A stretch of 33,743 nucleotides of DNA, taken from positions 1 through 33,743 of the forward strand of contig JAFYWC010000044.1 of NCBI GenBank assembly GCA_017546585.1. The letters run 5' to 3'. Made by a program: the position numbers and the translations under genes. The DNA is from Bacteroidales bacterium (GTDB lineage Bacteria; Bacteroidota; Bacteroidia; Bacteroidales; UBA932). Positions within the stretch are counted from its first letter, which is position 1. Every line of letters starts with the position of its first letter. Positions 8,148-16,327 of this stretch are shown in pieces. The notes below the pieces were generated by a model. The model saw only the letters and a list, made by a program, of their open reading frames with translations. It was not told the origin of the DNA and ran no database searches.

Positions 8148-8685
8148 CTGACGGCTTTTCAAAGAATGAGAAATGCACATTGCCGTACTTTCTTTCCTTG
8201 ACGAAGAAAGGATGGCTTTCGAAATTGTACTCTTCAGGATGCTCAAGAATGAGGTATGCTCCCGGATGAAGGATATCCTTGGCAAACACTTTGTCCGGAA
8301 TAGTATCCAGACCTTCGATTGCATACGGAGGATCGGCAAAGATGATGTCGAACTTCTCACGGCAGATATCAAGAAACTCGAACACATTGTGGCGCACCAC
8401 TGTAAGGTTCTTCATACCGAACGCAGCCGCCTGCGACTTGATGAAATTGGCGTGAAGAGGCAGCATTTCTACACAATACACCATTTCAGCGCCTCTTGAA
8501 GCGAACTCATATGATATGGCTCCTGTACCTCCGAAAAGGTCGAGGACCTTGAGTCCCTCCATCTCATACTCGTTGTTAAGAATGTTGAAAAGTCCCTCCT
8601 TGGCAAAATCCGTCGTCGGACGGGCCTTGTATCCCTGAGGAGGCACAATCGTCTTGCCTCTGAATTTTCCTCCGATTATTCTCAT
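8140..8685 (-). CDS. rsmD: 16S rRNA (guanine966-N2)-methyltransferase
   Basis: Uses S-adenosylmethionine to methylate G966 of 16S rRNA in the assembling 30S subunit. The 181-residue protein starts with MRIIGGKFRGK and has RPTTD at 22-26, both typical of RsmD. The SAM-binding loop DLFGGTG lies at 49-55 and the catalytic DPPY at 118-121. The length is normal for the family. The preceding gene is DUF3822, 12 nt away, an arrangement common in Bacteroidota, and its 3' end overlaps the DUF4861-like gene. Confidence 0.95.
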   Translation of the reverse strand: MRIIGGKFRGKTIVPPQGYKARPTTDFAKEGLFNILNNEYEMEGLKVLDLFGGTGAISYEFASRGAEMVYCVEMLPLHANFIKSQAAAFGMKNLTVVRHNVFEFLDICREKFDIIFADPPYAIEGLDTIPDKVFAKDILHPGAYLILEHPEEYNFESHPFFVKERKYGNVHFSFFEKPSDE

Positions 8686-8697
8686 ATGCAGAAAGAA

Positions 8698-9378
8698 TTA
8701 TACAAACTCCACATCTCTGAAATAGCGGTAAAGGGACATAATGCTGTCCTCACCGAGCGGAGTTCTGAAATAGATTGTGGACATCTCAGGATTCAGCTGG
8801 AGTTTCTTCATAGCAAGGAAGATGTAATACTCGGCAGTCGTGAAGTCTGAAGCCTTGAAGGTGTTGCACAAAAGAAGGCTCTTGCCCTGGGCGATCACAA
8901 GATATAGACAACCGTCCATATAGGCAGCCATAATCTTGTTGTAGTCCTTTATATTGATAAGGTCCTGAAGCATATAATAAACTTCAGGCAACGGTCTTGA
9001 TTTGGTACCGTCAGTCTTGACGACAGTCTCGGAGATGATCTTAGGCAGAGTGCCTGAAAGACTGTCTGAATAAAGCAGAACCGCTGCGAACTGAGGAACC
9101 GGCACATATGACACAGAGTCGTCCTCAGCTATATCCACAACATCAGCAAGCATCTGTTTAGAAACCTCTGGAGTGTGGAACTGAGCAGGAACAAGTGCGC
9201 ACTTCGGTGTAAACACAGAAATCTCCACATCAGAATAGCGTCTTTGCAGCTCTTTTGATGAGAAGATGCTCTCGGCCCCCATCCATCCGGAAGAGGTCAG
9301 TTCATCGTCGGCCTGTAATTTAAAAGAATATCCACTCAAGCCGACTTGAATGGATATTCTGTCAATTTTATCTATCAT
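8698..9378 (-). CDS. DUF3822 family protein
   Basis: A 226-residue protein without signal peptide or membrane segment, so probably cytosolic. The pattern ISIQVGLSGYSFKL at the N-terminus, a middle ALVPAQF with later LLYSDSL and a C-terminal block (LCNTFKASDFTTAEYYIFLAMKKLQLNPEMSTIYF) match DUF3822, a Bacteroidota-restricted family with an actin-like/ASKHA-type fold suggested by sequence style. Its function is not established. The gene lies directly upstream of rsmD, the usual neighbourhood for this family, and 30 nt downstream of an unrecognised membrane-anchored protein gene. Confidence 0.8.
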   Translation of the reverse strand: MIDKIDRISIQVGLSGYSFKLQADDELTSSGWMGAESIFSSKELQRRYSDVEISVFTPKCALVPAQFHTPEVSKQMLADVVDIAEDDSVSYVPVPQFAAVLLYSDSLSGTLPKIISETVVKTDGTKSRPLPEVYYMLQDLINIKDYNKIMAAYMDGCLYLVIAQGKSLLLCNTFKASDFTTAEYYIFLAMKKLQLNPEMSTIYFRTPLGEDSIMSLYRYFRDVEFV

Positions 9379-9408
9379 AGTCGTATGACTATATATTTTC
9401 CGGTCAGA

Positions 9409-10113
9409 TTACTCCCAGTTACCAGCGTTGTTGTTAGGAGTTGTTACGCTACCAACCTGGAGACCCTTGTAACGTCCCTGATCCTCACGCTCTGCATCGA
9501 GGTTGATACGAAGCTGGTTGTTGAGGCCCTTGAGGAGAGACTTGAACGGCATAGAAGCCTCGAAGAGAGGAACGTTTACGCCTGATACCTTCTTGACTGT
9601 AGACTCCATAATGATTGAGTCACCGCTGAATGGAATGAATGCGAGCGAGTCAACGCAGAAGTCAGTTCTGTGGTTGAAGAGAGTATCCTTTACTGGAATC
9701 TCGCTGCTTACCTGGAACACGAGGTTCTGCTCACCTGCGAGATAGAGCTCGTGAAGCTTCTGGTTGAGCTTCTCAGGCTTAAGACCACGATACTTGTTCT
9801 TGATCTTCTGAGTGTTCGCCATTGCGAGAGAGTCATCCTGTGAACCCACCTGAAGAGTGATCTTCATCTTGCCTTCGTTGTAGAAGAGGATGAGAGAGTC
9901 GATTGTAGATGCGTAGCGAGCGTTAACGTTCTTGAAAGCGACCTGAAGATCACGAATATCCTTAAGTCTCTGAACTGCAACACTTTCGCGATACTCTCTG
10001 TGCTTCTTGAAGTTTACAGGTTCGCTGATGCTGTCAACATTGAGATAAACCAATCCCGCAATACATACAGGAAGGATGAGGTAGGTAAAAACCTTTCTGA
10101 TAATTGTACCCAT
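9409..10113 (-). CDS. Unrecognised membrane-anchored periplasmic protein
   Basis: I do not recognise this family. The 234-residue protein has one N-terminal hydrophobic segment (about 7-25, VFTYLILPVCIAGLVYL) and no lipobox or clear cleavage site, so it is likely an inner-membrane protein with a periplasmic C-terminal domain. Residues about 35-75 are charged and may form a helix (FKKHREYRESVAVQRLKDI). A region with VQVS-type beta strands follows, including an FCVDSLAFIPFSGDSIIMES stretch, and the tail is Gly/Asn rich (VTTPNNNAGNWE). Codon use is biased toward frequent codons, suggesting good expression. It has its own promoter and is the first gene of the minus-strand cluster leading to DUF3822, rsmD, DUF4861-like and SulP. 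A role in envelope structure is possible but is only inference. Confidence 0.75.
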   Translation of the reverse strand: MGTIIRKVFTYLILPVCIAGLVYLNVDSISEPVNFKKHREYRESVAVQRLKDIRDLQVAFKNVNARYASTIDSLILFYNEGKMKITLQVGSQDDSLAMANTQKIKNKYRGLKPEKLNQKLHELYLAGEQNLVFQVSSEIPVKDTLFNHRTDFCVDSLAFIPFSGDSIIMESTVKKVSGVNVPLFEASMPFKSLLKGLNNQLRINLDAEREDQGRYKGLQVGSVTTPNNNAGNWE

Positions 10114-10149
10114 TATTTTGATGTTTTATTTTCTTTTCAAAATGCCGGA

Positions 10150-10181
10150 CAAAGTTAGGAAATTGATTTATGAAATGCAAT
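10150..10181 (-). promoter_or_regulatory. Promoter of the 9409-10113 gene and downstream cluster
   Basis: Minus-strand TAACTTTG -7 box (10150-10157), with ATTG (10178-10181), 3 of 4 to the -33 TTTG, 20 nt upstream. It gives a 5' leader of about 30 nt before the ATG at 10113. It interleaves with the plus-strand promoter of the DHH gene. Confidence 0.6.
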
Positions 10182-10198
10182 ATAATTTTGTAATTTTG
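10167..10198 (+). promoter_or_regulatory. Promoter of the DHH phosphoesterase gene
   Basis: Plus-strand TAATTTTG -7 box (10191-10198) with TTTA (10167-10170), 3 of 4 to TTTG, 20 nt upstream. The transcription start would fall near 10205, about 18 nt before the ATG at 10223. This argues against the longer open frame that starts at 10118. Confidence 0.6.
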
Positions 10199-10222
10199 CA
10201 GCATCAAAAGCGACAGACATTT

Positions 10223-11284
10223 ATGGAAATTATAAATTCCTGCAAGATAAACAGACTGACAGAGCTGATAGGGAATGCCTCTCACCCGGTTGTAGTAACC
10301 CATCTGAAACCTGACGGAGACGCCATCGGAAGCAGCATAGCGATGTACAGTTTCCTTAAGATTTCAGGCAAGTCGGATGCGCGCATCGTGATCAACGACC
10401 GCTATCCGCGCTACCTTGGCTTCCTTGTCGATGAAGACCTTGAAGAGGCCATCGACGTATACTCTGAAAAACCGGAGGCAGCAGCAAAGGCCATCGCACA
10501 GAGCGACCTCATCATCTGTCTGGATTTCAATGCATTCCACAGAACGGAAAACCTCTGTACACACCTTCAGTCATCGACTGCAGCAAAGGTTCTGATCGAC
10601 CATCACCTGAACCCTGATTCAGAGAGTTTCGACCTCGTGTTCTCCAAGACGGAGGTATCATCCGCTTCAGAATTGCTATACCACGTGCTTATGGCGACAC
10701 CGCTTGTCGGAGGAGACGCTTCAGTCCTCCCCGCCGCAGCCGCAACAGCGCTGATGACAGGTATGACGACAGACACCAACAACTTCGGAAACTCAGTCTA
10801 CCCTACCACGCTGAAGATGGCATCGGAACTGCTCCGCGCCGGAGTCGACCGCGACGCTATACTCAACAGCCTCTACAATCAGTACAGCGAGAACCGCCTC
10901 AGATTGATGGGACATATGATGAAGGACCTGCTGAAGATCACGGAAGATGGAGTGGCATACATAGTGCTTGACAGAAAGACACAGGAAGAATATTGCATTG
11001 AAGAAGGTGACACAGAAGGCTTTGTGAATATGCCTCTGTCTATTGCGAACGTACGTATGAGCCTCCTTCTCAAGGAAGACGGCAACAAGATAAGAGTGTC
11101 GATAAGATCAAAGAGAGGAACATCGGCAAACCGTTGCGCAAGGCTGTTCTTCAACGGCGGAGGCCACGAGAATGCGGCAGGCGGAAGGCTTCTTATGCCT
11201 GAGCACGTCGCATCGATCGAGGCGGCAGCCGGATACATCGAGACATACACACATAGATACTTTACAGAAGGATATGAAGATTAA
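10223..11284 (+). CDS. DHH/DHHA1 phosphoesterase (NrnA-like nanoRNase/pAp phosphatase)
   Basis: Manganese-dependent phosphoesterase of 353 residues. DHH-family motifs are all present: KPDGDAIGSS with Asp31 and Asp33, LDFN with Asp101, IDHH (126-128) and MTTDTNNF (Asp184). The C-terminal DHHA1 domain carries the substrate-binding GGGHENAAGG (312-321). Relatives degrade short oligoribonucleotides and/or hydrolyse pAp, or linear dinucleotides; the sequence does not separate these. The start at 10223 (MEIINSCKINRL) fits the family and the promoter just upstream. The gene overlaps the first FKBP lipoprotein gene by 11 nt. In gliding Bacteroidota a DHH gene sits beside gldI, an FKBP lipoprotein, and this arrangement looks like a version of that. 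Confidence 0.92.
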   Translation: MEIINSCKINRLTELIGNASHPVVVTHLKPDGDAIGSSIAMYSFLKISGKSDARIVINDRYPRYLGFLVDEDLEEAIDVYSEKPEAAAKAIAQSDLIICLDFNAFHRTENLCTHLQSSTAAKVLIDHHLNPDSESFDLVFSKTEVSSASELLYHVLMATPLVGGDASVLPAAAATALMTGMTTDTNNFGNSVYPTTLKMASELLRAGVDRDAILNSLYNQYSENRLRLMGHMMKDLLKITEDGVAYIVLDRKTQEEYCIEEGDTEGFVNMPLSIANVRMSLLLKEDGNKIRVSIRSKRGTSANRCARLFFNGGGHENAAGGRLLMPEHVASIEAAAGYIETYTHRYFTEGYED

Positions 11285-11882
11285 GACATTTGCGTCACTG
11301 CTCATCTGCCTTGCCGCAGCGTCCTGCGTCAAGGAAAAGCTTGAGACCATATACAACAAACAGGAGACCCAGATAGACTCCTATCTCTCCAAGAACCAGA
11401 CAGCCAAGAGGGATTCCACCAGAATGGACATCAATCCGGAGACAGGCGACACCACATATACCAAAGTGACCTGGACAGATACTCTTGACATCTTCTACAA
11501 CAAAGGCGCAGTGAGACTTGTCACCAAGGAAGGCGCCGGAGAGAGGCTAAACTCCAAAGGAGCCGTATCCTTCTATTATGCGGGCTACGTGTTCACGGGC
11601 AGCATCAGCAGTTCCGGACTTTTCGCGACAAACCATCAGGCCACTGCCGAATCAAGCAATTTCACCCTCACAGACCCGGACTACAACCTCTACGAAACGA
11701 ATCTTTCACAAGGAGATCTGATCGACGGACTGAAGTACGGCGTTGAAGGCGTACAGGCGGGAGAAGAATGCTCTATAATCTTTTCGGGAAAGTACGGCTT
11801 CGGGAAAGACAACTTTGGCATAATTCCTGCTAATTCAGCGCTGCTCTATAAAATATGGGTTGTGGGAGTCTCTAACGATTAG
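11274..11882 (+). CDS. FKBP-type peptidyl-prolyl isomerase lipoprotein (GldI-like)
   Basis: A 202-residue periplasmic or outer-membrane lipoprotein predicted to catalyse or chaperone proline isomerisation. The start at 11274 gives MKIKTFASLLICLAAASC with lipidated Cys18; the longer frame from 11172 is inside the DHH gene. The FKBP fold is visible in VSFYYAGYVFTG, GLKYGVEGVQAGEECSIIF and the closing YGFGKDNFGIIPANSALLYKIWVVGV, which matches the conserved FKBP end (IPxNSxLxFxIxL). It overlaps the DHH gene by 11 nt and precedes a second FKBP-like lipoprotein gene by about 50 nt. It resembles GldI by context, but GldI relatives are also common in non-gliding Bacteroidales. Confidence 0.87.
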   Translation: MKIKTFASLLICLAAASCVKEKLETIYNKQETQIDSYLSKNQTAKRDSTRMDINPETGDTTYTKVTWTDTLDIFYNKGAVRLVTKEGAGERLNSKGAVSFYYAGYVFTGSISSSGLFATNHQATAESSNFTLTDPDYNLYETNLSQGDLIDGLKYGVEGVQAGEECSIIFSGKYGFGKDNFGIIPANSALLYKIWVVGVSND

Positions 11883-11901
11883 GGGCTGTCAGTATTTTTA
11901 T

Positions 11902-11909
11902 TATCTTTG
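11902..11909 (+). promoter_or_regulatory. Possible internal promoter (-7 box) before the second FKBP gene
   Basis: TATCTTTG matches TAnnTTTG and lies 24 nt before the ATG at 11934, in a 51-nt AT-rich gap. No TTTG is seen at the expected -33 distance. It may allow the second FKBP gene and the genes after it to be transcribed apart from the DHH gene. Confidence 0.45.
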
Positions 11910-11933
11910 CGAGTTGTAATCTAAAAAAGCAAA

Positions 11934-13022
11934 ATGAAGAAGATTTTTTCATCAATACTATACATAGCTGCCGCACTTCTTATGGCAGGATGCGCAAAAA
12001 CAGCCACAGTCGGTCCGAACGATGCAAACAAGCGTTATTTTGAAGCCTGGATGCAGTTGAACTATCCGAACCTTACAGCACAGGGACTCGGATTTTATGT
12101 CGTAGAAGAGACCGCAGGCAACGGCGTTGAAGTGGAAGAAGACGGATATGTTCTTGTAGACTATAGGATTACCGACCTCGAAGGCAACATATCATCCTAC
12201 ACAGACCCTGACGCAGCCAGACAGTTGGGAAGCTATGACGCAACAGCTTACTATGGCCCTAAGTTCTGGGCGACAGCAAAGACTGCACTCCCGGCAGGTC
12301 TCCACAGCGCAATGATCGGCCAGAAGGCTGGTGTATCCAGAAAGGTCATCATCCCAAGCTGGCTGATGACATACAAGGACTACGGTACTGAGGAAGAAGA
12401 TTATCTCGATCCTAAGCTCAAAAAGGATGAGACATACGATGCGACAAGCTTCTCCAACACCATCTATGAGTTCAGAGTCGCTGACTTCACAGAGGACATC
12501 AACGAGTGGCAGATCGACTCTATCGGAAGATTCTTCAAGAACAACGAAGTGAAGATCTTCGGCAAGCCTGCTTCAGAGGTGTTTGCCGGAATGGACGCAA
12601 AGAAAGACACCGTCACTGTAAACGGATTCTACTACAAGCAGGTAAGCCAGCCTGCCGACACAGCTTCGTTCAAGTCCGACACTACTCTCTACATCAACTA
12701 CACAGGAAAGCTCATCAACGGACTCGTGTTCGACACAAATGTGGAAAGAATCGCAAAGGACAACGGTCTATATTCAGCCACAAGAACATACGAGCCTATG
12801 CAGATCAACTGGGGTGAAGAGTACGCAGACATCACTATGGGCTCCGACAAATCTACCATCATCAGCGGATTCGCATTGACCCTCTGGCAGATGAGATCGA
12901 TGGAAAAGGGCGTAGGCGTGTTCTATTCACCACTCGGATACGGCGCAAACGGCAGCGGCTCGTCAATTCCTGGATATGCGCCACTCATCTTTGAGATAGA
13001 ATTTGTAGAAAAGCCTGAATAA
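11934..13022 (+). CDS. Two-domain FKBP-like lipoprotein
   Basis: A 362-residue lipoprotein: MKKIFSSILYIAAALLMAGC gives lipidated Cys20. Two FKBP-like modules can be seen. The first (about 60-185) has YVLVDYRITDLEGN..., a central GLHSAMIGQKAGVSRKVIIPSWL and a closing NTIYEFRVADF. The second (about 210-362) has TLYINYTGKLINGLVFDTN, IISGFALTLWQMRSMEKGVGVFYSPLGYG and the closing IPGYAPLIFEIEFVE. The second keeps more of the isomerase signature (VxYTGxLxxGxxFD-type). The first looks diverged and may serve substrate binding. Its ends are close to the neighbouring genes (the MATE gene starts 2 nt after its stop). A role in folding exported or surface proteins is family inference. Confidence 0.85.
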   Translation: MKKIFSSILYIAAALLMAGCAKTATVGPNDANKRYFEAWMQLNYPNLTAQGLGFYVVEETAGNGVEVEEDGYVLVDYRITDLEGNISSYTDPDAARQLGSYDATAYYGPKFWATAKTALPAGLHSAMIGQKAGVSRKVIIPSWLMTYKDYGTEEEDYLDPKLKKDETYDATSFSNTIYEFRVADFTEDINEWQIDSIGRFFKNNEVKIFGKPASEVFAGMDAKKDTVTVNGFYYKQVSQPADTASFKSDTTLYINYTGKLINGLVFDTNVERIAKDNGLYSATRTYEPMQINWGEEYADITMGSDKSTIISGFALTLWQMRSMEKGVGVFYSPLGYGANGSGSSIPGYAPLIFEIEFVEKPE

Positions 13023-13024
13023 AG

Positions 13025-14416
13025 ATGGCAGACAGCAAAGCTTCAATCCCCACCGAACTCGGCACAGAAAAGATAGGCAAGCTGCTCAAGCAGTATGCCT
13101 TGCCGGCCATCATCGCACAGACAGCGGCATCGCTGTACAATATGGTGGACAGCATCTTCATCGGCCAGGGCGTAGGCCCTCTGGCCATTTCCGGTCTCGC
13201 TGTCACATTCCCTCTTATGAACCTTTCGACCGCATTCGGTACGCTTGTCGGCGCCGGTGCGGCGACTATGCTTTCTGTGCTCCTCGGCCAGAGGAACTAC
13301 AAGGCGGCAAACAAGGTTCTTGGTAATGTAGTCAGTCTTAACATCATCATAGGTCTGGTCTTTATGGCCCTGGCCCTCATCTTCATCGATCCGATTCTTT
13401 ACTTCTTCGGAGCCAGCGCAAATACGCTTCCTTATGCAAAGGAGTATATGAGGATCATCCTCTATGGAAACATCATCACCCATCTGTACTTCGGCCTGAA
13501 CGCCGCGATGCGATCGTCAGGACACCCGAAGAAAGCGATGACCCTCACCATATTCACAGTGGTGTTCAACACCATCCTCGACCCTATCTTCATCTTTGTA
13601 TTCGATATGGGAATAGCAGGAGCCGCCTGGGCTACAGTTCTGGCACAGACAGTGGCAATGATAGTGGTGATGAAGCACTTCAGCAACAGAAACAGCGCAT
13701 TCCACTTCGAGAAAGGCATATTCAAGCTCGACATCCGCGTAGCCAAGGACTCGTTGGCCATCGGTATGGGTCCGTTTCTTATGAACGCGGCAGCCTGCCT
13801 CGTGACACTGTTCATCAACCAGCAGTTGCGCGACTACAGCGGTGACCTCGGAATCGGAGCATTCGGTATCTGCAACAGGTTCATCTTTATGTTCATTATG
13901 ATCTGTATGGGTCTGAACCAGGGTATGCAGCCTATCGCAGGATACAATTACGGAGCAAGACAGTATTCAAGAGTAAGGGAAGTATTCTGGATGACAGCAA
14001 AGCTTGCGATGGTTGTCACTACCATCTGCTTCGCGATCGGTATGTTCATCCCTCGCCTTGCTGCAGGAATCTTCACTCACGACGAGACTCTTCTCGCAAT
14101 GTCGGTGGACGGTTTGAGAATCCTCACATTGGGTTTCCCTATCGTAGGTTTCCAGATGATCGGAACAAACTTCTTCCAGAGCCTGGGTATGGTGAAGAAA
14201 TCTGTCATCCTTTCACTTTCAAGACAGATTCTCTTCCTCCTGCCTCTCCTTTACGTCCTTCCATTCTGGCACGGAGCAAACGGAGTATGGATGAGTTTCC
14301 CTATTTCCGACGTACTTTCTGCTTTGCTTACAGCAATCCTGCTCAGAAGGCTGTTCAGGAAGTTCAATATGCTCAAGGATGGAGACGAACCATCAGTATT
14401 AGGTAGTCAGTTATAG
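13025..14416 (+). CDS. MATE family efflux transporter
   Basis: Inner-membrane cation-coupled multidrug/toxin antiporter of 463 residues, the usual size, with about twelve predicted membrane segments in two halves. Family features include the N-terminal PAIIAQTAASLYNMVDSIFIGQ, a VGAGAATMLSVLLGQRNY segment and the second-half block GLNQGMQPIAGYNYGARQY. This is closest in look to the DinF/MepA-type MATE branch. Substrates cannot be read from the sequence. The gene starts 2 nt after the FKBP stop and is followed after 11 nt by the cytidylate-kinase-like gene, so it is probably in one transcript with both. Confidence 0.93.
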   Translation: MADSKASIPTELGTEKIGKLLKQYALPAIIAQTAASLYNMVDSIFIGQGVGPLAISGLAVTFPLMNLSTAFGTLVGAGAATMLSVLLGQRNYKAANKVLGNVVSLNIIIGLVFMALALIFIDPILYFFGASANTLPYAKEYMRIILYGNIITHLYFGLNAAMRSSGHPKKAMTLTIFTVVFNTILDPIFIFVFDMGIAGAAWATVLAQTVAMIVVMKHFSNRNSAFHFEKGIFKLDIRVAKDSLAIGMGPFLMNAAACLVTLFINQQLRDYSGDLGIGAFGICNRFIFMFIMICMGLNQGMQPIAGYNYGARQYSRVREVFWMTAKLAMVVTTICFAIGMFIPRLAAGIFTHDETLLAMSVDGLRILTLGFPIVGFQMIGTNFFQSLGMVKKSVILSLSRQILFLLPLLYVLPFWHGANGVWMSFPISDVLSALLTAILLRRLFRKFNMLKDGDEPSVLGSQL

Positions 14417-14427
14417 AATACGGGAAT

Positions 14428-15039
14428 ATGGAAAAGAAGGTAATCATCAATATCGGAAGACAGTTCGGAGGCGGCGGCCTCGCTGTGGCATCTGAACTTG
14501 GAAAGAGACTCGGAATTCCTGTATATGACAAGGAACTGATCCAGAAGGCCGCTCAGGACAGCGGATTCAGCGCCGAGGTGTTCAAGGAAAGAGACGAGAA
14601 GAAACGTTTCTTCTCCCTTTCAGCCATCTTCAGCAACGGATATAGCGAGACTGAGAACTATATGAGCGACAGAGGGCTCTTCAAGATGCAGAGCGAGACC
14701 ATCAGAAGCATCGCAGAGCAGGGTTCGGCTGTCATCGTAGGAAGGTGCTCGGATTACATCCTCAGGGATATGGAAGGCACTTTGAACGTGTTTCTTACCT
14801 CCCCTATCGAAGTTCGCGCAGCACGTCTGGCCGAAAGACAGGGCATCTCTTTGGAAGAGGCTACAAGACTGGCCGAGAACGAGGACAGGAAGAGAGCGGA
14901 ATATTACAACTACTACACATTCAGCGACTGGGGTGTTGCAGGAACATACGACCTCTGCCTGGATTCATCGATTTTGGGAATCGAAGGCACAGCTGAATTC
15001 ATAATCGACTTCGCCAAAAAGGCAGGTCTACTAGATTAG
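14428..15039 (+). CDS. Cytidylate-kinase-like family protein
   Basis: A 203-residue cytosolic P-loop protein with the motif INIGRQFGGGG (about 8-17), a nucleotide-binding loop variant seen in the cytidylate kinase-like family (PF13189 type), followed by LGIPVYDKELIQKAAQDSG. Later features are GSAVIVGRCSDYIL and the basic stretch VRAARLAERQGISLEEATRL, the latter resembling the lid region of CMP kinases. Canonical Cmk proteins have a GPxGxGKS/T loop with the key Lys; here that Lys is absent, so the substrate is uncertain and a true CMP kinase role is unproven. It is between the MATE gene and a serine hydrolase gene, with gaps of 11 and 4 nt. Confidence 0.85.
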   Translation: MEKKVIINIGRQFGGGGLAVASELGKRLGIPVYDKELIQKAAQDSGFSAEVFKERDEKKRFFSLSAIFSNGYSETENYMSDRGLFKMQSETIRSIAEQGSAVIVGRCSDYILRDMEGTLNVFLTSPIEVRAARLAERQGISLEEATRLAENEDRKRAEYYNYYTFSDWGVAGTYDLCLDSSILGIEGTAEFIIDFAKKAGLLD

Positions 15040-15043
15040 ACGA

Positions 15044-16327
15044 ATGAAGAAACTTAAGAACAGCATCATCATAACCCTTATAATTGCAGCCGCCCTTGTG
15101 ACGGCTTTTGCATTTATTAGAGGCGGCTCAGAAGTGGCAGAGAAGCCTGCCAAGCATTATCCTAAACTGAACGAGATTCTGACAAACGAAATGTCCGACA
15201 TTCCCGAACTGGAAAAGATGGATGCCAGGATCAGGAGGTTTATGACCAAGTGGCAGATCAAGGGAGCGTCGCTCGCCGTTATGAGAAACGACTCGCTGCT
15301 CTACGCAAAAGGTTACGGCTGGGCAGACGAAGAGAAAGAAGTCAAGATGGAGCCAGGACATATTATGAGAATGGCCTCTGTATCCAAACTACTCACAGCA
15401 GCCGGCATTATGGTCCTGCAGGAGATGGACTCACTCAGCATAAAGGATACAGTCTTCGGACCGGGAGGAATTCTGGACACACCATTCTTCAACGAACTCG
15501 TTGCCTGCGACAGGAACTACAAGAGGGTAACTGTAGAGCACCTTCTGAGACATCAGGTAGGCTTTAGAAGAGACCCTTTGTTCTCATCTGTAGACGTAAA
15601 GAACCAGCTCGGTCTTGACCACGCTCCTACAAAGGAAGACTATTACAGACTGGTGCTCAGCAAAAAATTGAGATGGGTGCCGGGAACAAGCCAGAAGTAT
15701 TCCAACTTCGGCTACCTCCTCCTTTCTGAAATCATTGAGCACGTATCTGGAATGCCGTACGAGGAGTTTATGAAGAAGAAGGTCCTCAAGCCTGCCGGAT
15801 GCTATGATATGCACATCGGAGAAATATATTACAAGGATAGAAGATCGAATGAAGTGAGATACTACACTCACGAAGGAGACGGCAAATATGTAGAGGAATA
15901 TACCGGAAGCGGCAAGATGGTCGAGCGCTGCTACGGTGGCACAAACCTTCCTCTGCTCTCTGGAGCCGGAGCCTGGTGCGCCTCGCCTGCGGAGATTGCA
16001 CGCTTTGTCGCAAGCATCGACGGAGATCCTATAGTAGAGGACATCATTTCATACGAGAGCGTGTGCCAGATGGTAGACTATGTCGACAATGCTACATTCT
16101 CGCTCGGATGGAACGACACTGCGCCAGCGTCAGGATGGAGCAGAACAGGAACATTGGCCGGCACCAGCGCATTAGTAAAGCGCTTTCCCGATGGAGAATG
16201 CTGGGTAATGATAACAAACACCAGCACCTACAGGGGTCCGCGCTTCCCTAAATACACAGATGCTCTTTTCAAGGAATGCCGCAAGCTTTACAGCGACAAA
16301 TTCCCGAAGAGAAATATGTTCGAGTAA
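15044..16327 (+). CDS. Membrane-anchored serine hydrolase, class C beta-lactamase fold
   Basis: A 427-residue penicillin-binding-protein/beta-lactamase-fold hydrolase. An N-terminal hydrophobic segment (about 7-25) without a lipobox suggests an anchor facing the periplasm. The S-x-x-K catalytic motif is ASVSK (Ser112, Lys115) and the Y-x-N motif is KYSNFG (Tyr219, Asn221). The third motif, usually K-T-G or H-x-G, is probably the RTGTLAG near residue 367. Such proteins include D-amino-acid peptidases, esterases and AmpC-like lactamases; the overall look is closer to the general serine hydrolase (LACTB/EstB type) than to AmpC. It is last in the plus-strand run and converges on buk. I see no ampR-like regulator, so resistance is not indicated. 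Confidence 0.9.
   Translation: MKKLKNSIIITLIIAAALVTAFAFIRGGSEVAEKPAKHYPKLNEILTNEMSDIPELEKMDARIRRFMTKWQIKGASLAVMRNDSLLYAKGYGWADEEKEVKMEPGHIMRMASVSKLLTAAGIMVLQEMDSLSIKDTVFGPGGILDTPFFNELVACDRNYKRVTVEHLLRHQVGFRRDPLFSSVDVKNQLGLDHAPTKEDYYRLVLSKKLRWVPGTSQKYSNFGYLLLSEIIEHVSGMPYEEFMKKKVLKPAGCYDMHIGEIYYKDRRSNEVRYYTHEGDGKYVEEYTGSGKMVERCYGGTNLPLLSGAGAWCASPAEIARFVASIDGDPIVEDIISYESVCQMVDYVDNATFSLGWNDTAPASGWSRTGTLAGTSALVKRFPDGECWVMITNTSTYRGPRFPKYTDALFKECRKLYSDKFPKRNMFE

Noticed and set aside
15044-16327. Dedicated antibiotic-resistance cassette (MATE plus beta-lactamase fold)
   Set aside because: The hydrolase looks like a general serine hydrolase rather than AmpC, there is no regulator or mobile element, and base composition matches the neighbours.
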